Source: Hippasteria phrygiana (lineage: Eukaryota; Echinodermata; Asteroidea; Valvatida; Goniasteridae). From it: 64,000 nucleotides of DNA. The translations under genes were made by a program, and so were the position numbers. This document shows positions 1 to 12,000 of this stretch, one piece after another; position 1 is the stretch's first letter, and each line of letters starts with the position of its first letter. The notes under the pieces were generated by a model. That model ran no database searches and had not been told where the DNA came from. It saw nothing but the letters and a program-made list of their open reading frames with translations. The stretch spans positions 682,001 through 746,000 of the forward strand of contig JAZGUH010000122.1 in assembly GCA_037893225.1 (NCBI GenBank), written 5' to 3'.

Positions 1-23
1 AATGTAAACAAAACGATCACATG

Positions 24-635
24 GGAACTGCTACGGAGTGATTGCCGTATGTGGGGCATTCCATAAATATGGGGTCCAAAAGTGTGACATTTTTGGTTCC
101 CCCGTGGCAGAGTGACATGTATAAGATTTTGCAATTCCGGACACATTCTTTAACCCCTTGCATACGGTTGACACAAATACGTGCAGATTGAAAATTGCCC
201 CCTGGCCGGTTGACGTCTATATGTGCCAATTTCTGCATTTTCAATCCATTATTGGGGTATTGTGTATGCTTGGCGGCACAAGCCTCTTGTTTCCGTTTCG
301 CTTGGCTGCACAAGCGGGCATGGCACCCCGGCGCCCCGCATATGAAATCCGGGGTCAAGGGTTAAAGCCTTAAAACCCTAACCCTGCTGAATCCATCAAT
401 ATCAATACAAATTTCCACACACCCTGGGGGGTTAGGGTTTTAAGTTCAATCTCCAAGAGTGATCCTGTGAAGCAAAGTACCTGCCAAACAGGTAAAAAAT
501 AGTGTGAAGTAAATTTCAATGATACTTGATGGAAATTACGCAGGTCAGATGTAACTGGGACACCAAAAACGTTACACTTTCGGACCCCATATTCATGGAA
601 TGACCCCCATATATCGTAACAGTTTGCTAAACCAC
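24..635. repeat. Foldback DNA element in the 3' flank
   Basis: About 55-base inverted arms (about 50-108 and 553-612), both reading around ATATGGGGTCC-AAAGTGT, enclose a TTAA-flanked element at 150-365. A second short CCCTAACCC...GGGTTAGGG inverted unit lies at about 372-440. Confidence 0.6.
150..365. mobile_element. TTAA-flanked MITE, piggyBac-like family A, divergent copy
   Basis: It starts TTAACCCCTTGCATACGG and ends with an AAGGGTTAA-type terminus. The internal sequence matches the other family A copies (17602, 23277, 30529, 31570, 44560, 47932). No transposase is present. Confidence 0.7.
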
Positions 636-639
636 GTCC

Positions 640-1950
640 GCGCACGCTTGACTGGTTTACTTGAATAAGCAACACTACACTATACGTCTGACGACACGTG
701 AAAAACGTCTACATGGAACCCTGTATGTTTTGTTTAAGTATCAGAACATTAGCAAAGGCATGACTCTAACGATAAACTACCCAATTTACGCTCTACAGTA
801 CCTACCTTAGAATAATGCCTAACACTTTGCTTTGCAGACAAAGAACAAAAAAACAAGTTCTCCACGCATGAAACTTCCTTAATATTCAAAGATGGAAATA
901 AAAGGCATTCTTACGGTTTTTACTCGGTTACGGATCCTTAAAATCAATAAAATTAAATATTTATGAATGATTATTTATGATATCTAGATTAATTATGAAT
1001 AACTGTATGTACAAGTACCACCCACTTTTTGTACACAATTTTATTTTAATTATAGACAAAAACTGACAAAAACTTTTTTTTAGATCAGTTTAGAGAAATC
1101 CTAATGATAAAAAGTCCCCCACACTGGACCAAGTTAAATAAAACATTTCCTTCGTAATGATTCATCTACTAAATTCAGATTCAGATTTCATTACATACCT
1201 GACACTATTTTCGTCCAAAAAATTCTTAAACTGAAATATGGCAAATATTATCAACAATTATATACAACACTGAGTAATTTTAAAATGTTCGACAGCTACA
1301 CAATCTATGCTAGCCTTAACCGACCATGGTCAGTACACTCCAGCTACCTCGTCATTTCTACGTTGGGCAGAGACCTTTTAATTTCCACCCTGCTGTAACT
1401 TTAGACAGTAAAACAATCGCCTCTTTTTTACAAATACATTTGAAAAATATCACCACGGCAATTGTGTCTCGATTTTATTTTAGAGGCCGACGACTGGTTC
1501 CGAGAGTCAGCTTTGCAAGTTTGGCAAGAGGCCATGTAATAACAAGCTTAATAAATCCAGACATTTTCAATGGTGGGTCAAGGTAACGGAGGTCACCATG
1601 TCCACTGCCCACCACAAATAAGCAAGTACCAATCCAAATTATCATGATGGATATTCTACATGTATATATATCGATTTAAAGCACTTTGCAAAAAATCATT
1701 AAACTTGAATAGTTGGCCAGCACAGACTCTTGGAACCTTCTCAACGTTCAGGAACCACCATGGCCCCAAGAAATTTTACAAAAGAACCCAAAGTGCTGTA
1801 GTCTCATCGGTGCCCTGGATGTAGAGAAGCAATCGCAGCAAACTGTCCTGCTCAAGGACACAAGCACAAGGGCTCGCATGCCAGAGCTCTAACCCACATT
1901 CAAAAGAATATGCCAGGCGAGTCTGAACATCTATTAAAAGAGGCCTCTCC
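640..1950. other. 3' intergenic flank, no gene seen
   Basis: AT-rich sequence. A short open frame at 1326-1586 has no recognisable domain. About 1795-1905 resembles the 3' part of the SINE at 10690-11060 (CTGCTCAAGGACACAAGCAC). Nothing else was recognised. Confidence 0.5.
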
Positions 1951-1977
1951 AGACAGTAATGTCAGAAAGCAACACTA

Positions 1978-2115
1978 ACCTGGGCGCGTTGGCTTCTCAC
2001 TTGGGCATTTTGGCTTCTCACTTGGGCATGTTGGCTTCTCACTTGGGCATGTTGGCTTCTCACTTGGGAGTGCTGGCTTCTCACTTGGGAGTGCTGGCTG
2101 CTCACTTGGGAGAGT
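1978..2115. repeat. 21-bp minisatellite
   Basis: About six to seven units of TTGGCTTCTCACTTGGGCATG with substitutions. The unit is a multiple of three, so a repetitive frame stays open, but it is not a gene. Confidence 0.85.
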
Positions 2116-2399
2116 TAGCTAGGAATGGTCTCTCCGGACACGAAACCCTTGGAACTAGGACTCCTTAGAGTTATTCTGGTGACTTAGGAGTGTAGGCTTC
2201 TCAGTAAAGAGCACTAGACAGGAAAAGTCTCACTTGACAATGGAACAAGGAGTGACTCCATCATCATCATAATCAGCACATACAATTTAGGAGTTCTCAC
2301 CCTACGATCAAGAGTATTAGCTAGAAACAGTCTCTCGTCTGAAGGCGGGTTTTTGAAGAATGAACTGTTCCATTTAATCTAAACTATTAAGGTCCAACC

Positions 2400-2972
2400 C
2401 AAAACTCGATGGCAAGCTATTTATTTTCTGGCAAATGAACACATCCTCTACGGCAAAAAGTTTGCACAGCAAGTCAAATCAACTGGCGAGAGTTTTGTGT
2501 CTCTCTTACTTTTGGTCATCTGTTCAGTGTTTAATCACCTACGTATCACTGCCTACTAATTATCTTACAATCACAACAAATGCAGCATGGTAATTGAGTC
2601 TCTGAAAAAAAAGAATCGCATCTCCAAAACAAACACAAAACATGATAATTTTGTAAACAAGAAAGGCTGGCACAAAAACGTTTTTTTTTTTTAAATGGTT
2701 TAAAAAATGCAACAGATGCCGAGGGAAACGCCATCTAATATTTTCACATAATTGTGTCAAATCCTTAACAAACAGATTGCCAACAAAAAAGTTATTGCCT
2801 GAAATCCACACTGAACATGATATAAAACAAACTGAACAGAACCTTCATGTTTCAACCAACATTAAAAAAGAAAGTTGCAGGATGCTTCATGCACAGTCAC
2901 ACTCTCGTGTCTGAAGTGATGAGAGCATGACAGAGGTCACTCGATGTGATGACACCAACTACAGGGTGCTCA
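2400..2972 (-). other. SBF: Probable 3' UTR of SBF
   Basis: The non-coding sequence after the stop contains an AATAAA on the minus strand at 2420-2425, with weaker ATTAAA hexamers near 2529 and 2376. The true cleavage site cannot be seen. Confidence 0.45.
2420..2425 (-). terminator. Candidate polyadenylation signal AATAAA
   Basis: First AATAAA on the minus strand downstream of the SBF stop, 548 bases away. This is sequence evidence only. Confidence 0.45.
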
Positions 2973-3065
2973 TCACGACACGCAGTCCTGTATTCGACTT
3001 ATCCACTCCTCGGCTGCCGGCTTCGTGTCGGCAACAAAGTTATACGCCCGTCGAGTCGTCTTCAA
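2973..3065 (-). CDS. SBF: SBF last exon (PH C-terminal helix, stop)
   Basis: Residues 1693-1722 and TGA stop, 93 coding bases, phase 0. It reads [20 protein letters not shown] then [10 protein letters not shown] and stop. The Trp is the invariant Trp of the PH C-terminal helix. The acceptor is CATTCTGCAG. No extension follows the PH domain. Confidence 0.95.
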   Translation of the reverse strand: MKTTRRAYNFVADTKPAAEEWISRIQDCVS

Positions 3066-6000
3066 CTGCAGAATGGGAAAAGAAAACACACTTTGTCTAG
3101 AAACCTGCTTTTTTATCTATTGCAGGCCTTCAAGCAGACCCGGGTGAAAAAGTAGGAGAATAGTAGAATCAAAGTTTTCATAAACAGGACAAAAGTAGGA
3201 CTTTGGACGACAAAATCAGGATAAAAGTAGGACTTTTGCGGGGCTTTTAATAGTAGTTTTAGTTGATACTCACCCATGTCTAGCAGTGATGTAGTCGAGA
3301 CCAGCACAAGACCAGCACAAGACCAGCACAAGACCAGCACAAGACCTTCATTAATTCAAGTTTCAAGCTATTCAAATGAACTGTAATAAAAGCATTCCTT
3401 TGTCCTGGTTTATGCCTGTTAGTTGTAGCTGGTCTTGTAAAAAAATGGTCTGGTGCATGCTTTGCAGTTGGTCTTGTGCCTGGTCCTGTGATGGTCTCAA
3501 CTACATCGCTGATGTCCATCGCATCACAAGCCTCATTTGACAGTTTCTGTACTCACAACACTTGTGCTCCATCCTCAACTAAGCCCTAGGAAGTAAAGTT
3601 GCAGTACTCCTGCACCCAAGCCCTTCATTATGATTTTCATACGACAGTCTATAGCACTGTTATGCAAAATATTTATCACACAAACCACAAGCACCCCCAT
3701 TCAAAGACAAATTTGGGAGACGGCCAACATGGGACAAGTTAGCTCAGTTGGTAGAGCGCCGGTACGCTGTTCCGGAGATCGCAGCTTCAAATCCCGCTCC
3801 TGCCAGATTTCTTTGTTCACTTTCAAAATATTTAATGAGATTTCGTTTTTCGGAGTTGTGGGATAAAAAAGTAGGAAAAAAAAAGGAATTTCAGGAAAAT
3901 AGTAGGAGCAAGGTAAAACAAATTAGAAAAAGTAGGAATAACCTGAAAGCCTACTATTGTTATTTGATATAAGCCTAGACATAAACTTATTGCCTTCTTA
4001 TATTCCGAGTTGGCAGTATAGGAGAAATACAAAGACCAATACAGGACCAGTGTTCTAGCCAGGCATTAAATAGCACTTGCACCCACTACACTTTCAGGCA
4101 TTAGTACTACGCTTGAATCTTGCCCCTACGCTACCGCTACGCTACCGCTACGCTATCAATTTAAGAGCAAGAGTATATTCTAAACAATTTCAAATGAACT
4201 TAATTTTGCCTATATAATCTTTAAAAACTTTTGCTCAAAACAGTCGGGGGGAAAGTGGCCAGGTATCGCCTTAGATTGCACCACAGAGCATCTAGAATCC
4301 AAATTTTTCCGTCCCCTTGAGCGGACCCCGAAACCCACGCCGTAAGGGCTTCGCGCTCCGCTCTCGCATTGTCCATCCTTCAGCAAAATGCCCCTACGCT
4401 TTAATTTCACCCTGGCTAGAACACTGTACAGGACTACAATCAGTCCACCTGTCACTCTTTGGTGGCATTTAAACCCAGCAGCAGAAAAAAAAACGCACTA
4501 CTACTCCATCCCGATACCCAAACCTCAACCTTCACTTACGTCAAAGAAAGCACTCTCATCACATTTCTTGGGAGCTCCTGCCGTAGGGAATGCTGGCTGG
4601 ACGGACTCGACCTCCTTCAGATCAACGATGCCTTTGAAGTGAGGATCGTTCCTCGTCTCATAGTACCGCAGCTAAAAAAACAAACAGGTATTACAGTGGA
4701 ATGCCGCAATAATGAACATTGCGGGATATCCACAGATTTTGTTTGATATAGCAATTGTTCGGTCAGGGATGTATTCGAATCCATCACAAGTCCCTGCAAG
4801 TCCATCACAAGTCCATCACAAGCCCTCCAGTCCTAATTCCAATCACAAGCTATTGAAATGAGCTTTGACAAAGGCATTTCTTTGTCATTGTTCATCTAGT
4901 TACTTGTGACCGGCTTTATGAAAGGACTTCTGACTGGGCTTGCGAAAGGACTTGTGAAAGGACTTGTGAAAGGACTTGTGAAAGGACTTGCAGGGACTCA
5001 ACGACAACTCTGGCTTCAGTACAGCAGACCTGCCAAGACCTACCTGGTGCTTCTGTGAATCCAGGACAAACCATCTCTGCTTCCAACCCTTCAGCCTCGC
5101 CCCTCGTTTGTAGAGATACCCCTCGTGAGTCCTAGTTTCTCCAATCTTAGCATAGAACAGTTCATAACCTGCCGTGGGGGGGAAGAGAAAGTGCGCCGAA
5201 TACTTGAGAGAGATTCTAACAGACTGAGATCATTGGACAGCAGATCAGTTTGAGTACATGAAGTCCAACTCTAACTGACCACTGGATTCTGATCCGAGTT
5301 GACATGTATGCTGCACGACACAGAGTTTCATTTTTCCCGTGCATTTTTAAAACTGAGCTTTCATTCAATCACAAATAGTGCACCAAGCTATCGCAGATTT
5401 GCTGTTATGTTCCACAACTTCACAGCTCTCAAGGAAACCTATATCTTATTCTGTGCTCTTATTTGGGCTATGGATTCCAGAACTAAATATTAGCCTGGTG
5501 GAGCAGGGGGGGGGGGTTAATAAGGAAACCTGTAGCTAATTCATATTCTGAGCTCTCATCGAATTGTGGATCCAAGAACTAACTATTACCCTGGTGGTTG
5601 GGTTAATAACCTAGAACTAACTATTGACCATGTGGTCAGGGGTAACAACCTAGAACTAACTATTGGCCCGGTGGTGGGAGGGTTATAATAAGGAAACCTG
5701 TACAATGTTAGCTAACTCAATTCTGAGATCTCATTGAACTGTGGGTCCTAGAACTAACTATTGGCCCTGTGGTCAGAGGTAATAACCTAGAACTAACTAT
5801 TGGCCCTGTGGTCTGGGGTAATAACCTAGAACTAACTAATGGCCCTGTGGTCTGGGGTAATAACCTAGAACTAACTAATGGCCCTGTGGTCAGGGGTAAT
5901 AACCTAGAACTAACTATTGGCCCTGTGGTCAGAGGTAATAACCTAGAACTAACTATTGGCCCTGTGGTCTGGGGTAATAACCTAGAACTAACTATTGGCC

Positions 6001-9000
6001 CTGTGGTCAGGGGTTCTACAGATGTGACTAATACCTGAAACACCAGCAGGTGCCACAGGGGTTCCAGCACTAGTGACTTCATCAGAGGTTGGCCGGGATG
6101 GTCCTGAGCTTGGCTCCTTGGTCGATCCTCTCCGTGTACACTGCCGAGGTACCTTGGGCACACAGTCTTCATGCGCATTGTAGCCACAGTCGAGGCACTT
6201 CATACCTGCAGAATGGTTTATAGAGGTTATCATTACACTGAGTAAAGCCGTGTTTCCATTGGACCTTTTATTCCGCGGCCTCGCGGAAACTTGCCGCAAC
6301 ATGCCTTCGCGTAATTCTACCGTGCGTTTCCATTTGAACTTTTATTTACCGCGACAAGAACGTTTATTCGCCTTCGAGGCTGGCAGAATGTCACACATTG
6401 CGAGCCTGATGACTTTCCGCGGCTGCGCGGATATCTTCCGCGACCGCTTTTACATCAAGGTCGCGGTAAGTTGATAGGGACGTTAGTTTACCGCGTGTCT
6501 CCATTGGACTTAATTTCGTTATTCTAAAGAAAAGTTGCGGTAGATTGACAAAAAAAGGTCCAATGGAAACACGGCTTATAATCACAGTATTCACGCCCAT
6601 TGTCAAAATCTGAATATTTAGTACGAGCACATGGCAAAGCTTGAGCATGTGCTATTCGCAGTGTCTTGTAACCAACCACCGTATACACAGTATTGTCGGG
6701 CGCAGCGGTCCAATTGTTATTGTGTCCGACTCACATGCGATGGTATATGGGTTCGAACCCCGCCGGGGGATTATGGTGCTTGTGTTCTTGGGCAAGACAC
6801 TTTACTACAATTGCCTCTCTCCTGTGAGGGTAGAGAATAGATTGCGCTGATCTCGAACTGCTGCATAGAACTGATCTCATGGCCTGCTGACCAGGGGTAA
6901 TAACTGTGAAGCGATTTGAGGCATTTGCATAAAGCGCAACATAAGCACAACATTATTATTACTATTAATTATTTTTATTATACATCCGACCCGCACTGTG
7001 TATTTCAATGGTCTCGTCATGAAAAAAATATATTAAATAAAATTGGGCTGCACGTTTGTTCGTAGAATCAACTACCAACTGCACTACACTGCGTCTCCTG
7101 CCTTATGCTATATGCTACTTATACCAATGTGATTACTGTTTTACCTTTGCAGCCTTGCTTGACAGCCCCAAATAGGAGGTTGGAACACAAGTCACAGTCT
7201 GTTGGAGTCATGTAGGAGTGAGCTTCGAAGCGATGCTGGAAAGCAAATCCTCTGGGTTGTGGCTCAATTATATTCTTGCCCTGTGAACGAAAAAAGACGA
7301 GGAACGGGCCAATAAACTCACAGGAAGTGGGCTTTCTGTTTCTCTCAACGCACAGAAACAGCTTTGATGCTTTGCAAAACCCAAGACAAAAATCTGAGGA
7401 TATTTATGTCGACTAATTTCCCCCCGGAACTGATCGGACGGTATAGTTCTGCCGTGAACGCAATAAATATCGCAAAGGAGAAGCAGTTTTCAACAAAAGT
7501 ATGAATTTAATCAAAAGGAAAAGAAATGAACGAAATACAAATGCAATGGATCAAATTATTTGCAAAATTTACAAGAGGGTCAAAGTCAATCAGAGGCATT
7601 TTCTCAAAATACGCGAACTGAAGAACTCGGGAATGATCCAAATAATTCAGCGCTTTCCCTTAAAAATAACGAACTCAAAAACTGTGCAAAATGCAACAGA
7701 ATTCAACTTAGACAAATTGTACTGCAGTCAACTTCTCAAATCAAACCAAGTTAAATAGTTAAATAGCAGGTTAATGAGCAAGTCAATTAGCAAGGCATGA
7801 GAAACATTTTGAATCAGCAAATTTTGCATTTCTCTCTTGATTATTTTGGTCCCTGAAGCAAAATCCGTCACCTACTGACTAGGATACTGATGCTAATCTT
7901 GCGAGTCATCGGCTTCACTTACTACTTTCACAATTTGGTTATCCCATTAATTAACCCTAACCCATGTGGCACTTTTACTAGGAAGTGTCCTCAACCTGTC
8001 AAAATCCAACACTGTGCAGTATACCTATGGCACATTCTTTGTACTTAGACAAATTGAGGCATCATAGCTCCATGTAAGGTAATGGTGCCAAGGCGCTACA
8101 GTCCTGAACCCATCAAAACACAACATGGTGTTGGAGTTTGGCGGATTAGGGTTAGGGAGGAGTGATTAATCTGTGGTCGGGCCAGGCCTTTGAAAAGCCC
8201 AGCCATGCCCGGGCCTTCTGGCTTTTACTCTTGCTATTGTGAGCCACAAATCACCTAACAAAAGAGCATCAACTAATCAATAAAGCCCCTGCCAGGCCAG
8301 GCCTGGTTGTAGCCCCTCCCACTATAATCTGTACCCATTCACGGCAGGATCAAAAGATGCGTCAGCTGTCAGTCAGGTCTGGGTGAACAATGGGAGCCCG
8401 CTGGACTCCAGAATTAATGGGCAGTTTATTGTGTACAATCGGGGGATTATAGAAGCCTGAAGGCCCGGGCGTTCCAGGGGCTTGGCCAGGCTTGTCAACG
8501 GCCAGGCCCGACCACAGATTAACCACTCCACCCTTAATGAGTTCTTTCCTTGTTCCACATTTCGACACCTAAGCACACCCCATCAGCCACTGACCTTGAC
8601 TAGGATATCAATGGTGGTCTTCTTGTGAGCTGTCATGCCCTGCTGTTGGGCTTCCTTCGTGGAGGGAGATTTCCTGCGGACTCGGCTGGGGAAGCTCTTC
8701 TGCGCTCGGTCTAACCTAGTCTTCCAGTGTTGCGGTGTGTGGCCCAGATCCCCCTCTAACTGCTGCATTTCCTGCAATCACAAAACAATTTCCATGGAGT
8801 AGTAAACAAATTCAAAGGCCCTGATCCCCCCCCCCCTCCCCAAAGGCAAATGGGTCATTCCATGAGGGTGGCACACAAATTGTGACATTTTCCTACATTT
8901 CCAGTTACCGACTAAATTAGTTGAATATTTATTTCTGGGGCCAATTCTATAGAGCTGCTTATTCAAAGCATAAAAACCTTGCTTAATAAAATCAGGTTAC

Positions 9001-12000
9001 CGGCCAAATCTCTGTGCGTGATGTATATTGCTTGTGACTGGTATTTAGCTGCTGTTTGCTTAGCATAAAACTAACATGGAGTTTTGGCTGGTAACCTGGT
9101 TTTACTAAGCAATGGTTTTTTTTGTGCTTAAGCAGCTCTATGAAATTGGCAGAGTTGTATTCGAGTTCCTGCAAGTCCTTTCACAAGTCCCTGCAAGTCC
9201 CTGCAAGTCCATCACAAGCCCTCCAGTCCTAATCCCAATCACAAGCTATTCAAATGAGCTGTGACAAAGGCATTCCTTCGTCATTGTTCATCCAGTTACT
9301 TGTGACTGGCTTTATGAAAGCACTTCTGACTGGGCTTGTGAAAGGGCTTGTGAAAGGACTTGTGAAAGGACTTGTGAAAGGACTTGTGAAAGGACTTGCA
9401 GGGACTCGAATACAACTCTGGAAATTGGCCCATGAATTTCGTCTTGGATGTTGGACAGATTTGGGCAAAGTTTTACACAAAAGAAAACTGGACGGAGCGG
9501 GATTTGAACCTGCGACCTCCGGAACACCTTACCGGTGCTCTACCAAGTGAGCTATCTTGGCCAAAATAGGGCAGGATCCATCAGTTGGTAGAGCACTGGT
9601 ACGGTATTCCGGAGGTCGCAGGTTCAAATACGGCATCATAGGACAAGATAGCTTAGTTGGTAGAGCACTGGAACAGTATTCCGGAGGTCACGGGTTCAAA
9701 TCCCACATTTTGTTCACTTCGAAAATCCATTTAAATTATACCCAGAACAAAGATACTGACAATTTGGGAGACAGCCAACATAGGGCAAGATAGCTCAGTT
9801 GGTAGAGCGCCAGTACAGTAACCCGGAGGTCGCAGGTTCAAATCCCGCTCCTGCCAGTTTTCTTTGTTCACTTTGAAAAAAATTTATACCCAGTCAGTTT
9901 CCCTTGTGGTCTCTTTTCTTAAAGTTAAATAGGTCCCTTGGTTGAATGTCAACGGGATACGGCTTTCAACAATGTGGTTGTGGTTTATGGTTTATTCAAA
10001 AACACGACACATAGCAGCTAAAAACCTGAATTGCATGTCATTTTATACAATAATTAAATAGCAATTAAAAGACACAAAAAATATCAAAAGTATTTAAACA
10101 ATAATAAAATGGCAATTGAAAGACACGAATAGATATGGAAAGTATTGAAACTAAAACATATCACTGGGCAAGAACTGGTACACATATTCTGGGGTCATTT
10201 CACGTAAAAATCTACGAGACAGCTGGACTAGTATCACAAACATCCCACTAGACCGGAAGGCATCTCACAAGACCATTGGCAAAAAAAAAGAACACACAAT
10301 TTCAATGCTGTGAAATGTGACGTACCTCCAAATACCACATGTGCATATCAGGTTCAGCCTGTGCAGCATTGTCGTAGCAGTTGTTGATAACCCTGCGGTC
10401 CGACGGGAGAAGGGGGATCTCTTTATCTTCGGCTATGGCCAAATCAAAGAGTTCTCGATCAAACGACGGCCCACCCGCCAGATCTTCTTGGGTGAAAAAA
10501 TCCCAGACTCTCAGGCTGGAGATGTTTGTGTAGGGTCTCAGGATCTGTGAACCAAAACAGATCAATTCGTCTACTGTCCATTCAATTTATTGGTTCGTGG
10601 TTAGGGTTAGGGTTAGGGTCAGGGTTAGGGTTAGGGTCAGGGTTAGGGTTAGGATGGAAATTATAAGCAGATGTGTGTAAAAGCCAAAGAATTCACAGTG
10701 ATACTATAATAACGTAGATTTGTAAAGCGCACATTTCAACCATGATCACAGTGCCTAAGGTGCTATAGTATTATCCCTGCTCATCAGGCCTTTTAATCAT
10801 TCCTGAAACCTTCTCAGCTCCCTGGGGAGTATACAGCCCCCGCTACAAGTTAAGCGCACATGGGCTAATCAAACACATAACCATCACTACCCTCACAGGT
10901 ACCCATTTACTCCTGGGCGGAGAGAAGCAACTTGTGACAAGGTGTCCTGCTCAAGGACACAAGCACCATGATCCTTGCTGGACTCGAACCCACAATCTGT
11001 AGTATCGACAGGATCTTGTGTTCGGTACCCTAGGCCAATAGGCCACAGTGCTTTTAATACAAATATTGGTTTAATGTTAACAATATTTCACACTATTGCT
11101 TCCTACCTACAAAAGAGATACAATATATCATCAATTGTAGAATATCGGCTGATTGCAGGTGATCTCTGAGATATAATCCCTGAAGAATTTAATTCTAATG
11201 ATCCAGCGATCCAGATTTAAAATGAACCGATTGACTATGAACTCAAGCTTCTTACCTGAGTGTGCGGAGCGAATATCAGGTTATAGAATATCGGCTGTTT
11301 GGCATTGATCCTCGAGACGTATTCCCAGAAGGATCTGACCGGTGTCTTGGATTTTCTTGGATCTACGGACTCGTCATGGTCCGAGGGTCTGTCCTCATAA
11401 ACCTGTGTAGCTGCAGTCAGGTACAAAAAGTCATTAATTGTATGGGCGTGGGGCGTGGGGCATGGAGCGTGGGGCGTGGGGCGTGGGAGCGGGACGTGGG
11501 AGTGGGGCGTGGCGGGGCATGGGGCAGGGTGTGGGGCAGGGCGTAGAGCGGCGCATGGGGCGGGGGCGGGGCATTGGGGTGGGGCATTGGGGTGGGGCAT
11601 GGGGTGGGGCATGGGGGTGGGGCATGGGGGTGGGGCATGGGGGTGGGGCATGGGGGTGGGGCATGGGGGTGGGGCATGGGGGTGGGGCATGGGGGTGGGG
11701 CATGGGGGTGGGGCATGGGGGTGGGGCATGGGGGTGGGGCATGGGGGTGGGGCATGGGGGTGGGGCATTGGGGCGGGGCATGGGGATGGGACATGGGGGC
11801 GGGGCATGGGGGTGGGGCATGGGGGTGGGGCATGGGGGTGGGGCATGGGGGTGGGGCATGGGGGTGGGGCATGGGGCATTGGGGTGGGGCATTGGGGCGG
11901 GGCATGGGGATGGGACATGGGGGTTATGGTGGAGGGTTTCAGTTTGTTGAGAAGGATAAGAAAGTACTGCACACGCAGTATTTAATCAATACTCATAATA

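Larger units (their letters stand above)
3123..3953. mobile_element. Nonautonomous DNA element family D (AGGCTTTCAAG ends)
   Basis: It starts CAGGCCTTCAAGCAGACC and ends CTGAAAGCCT. The interior is rich in AAAGTAGGA units. Related copies lie at 12631, 16591 and 50690. It contains a nested hAT-like element (3284-3511) and a SINE (3733). Confidence 0.65.

Noticed and set aside
1326..1586. Possible small protein of 86 residues on the plus strand
   Set aside because: No recognisable domain, composition like the surrounding AT-rich DNA, and no splice or polyadenylation context.
9573..9870. Functional tRNA genes
   Set aside because: Box A and B motifs are present, but the same module with the same 3' tail recurs across the window and the acceptor-stem pairing is not convincing. 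SINE is the better reading.
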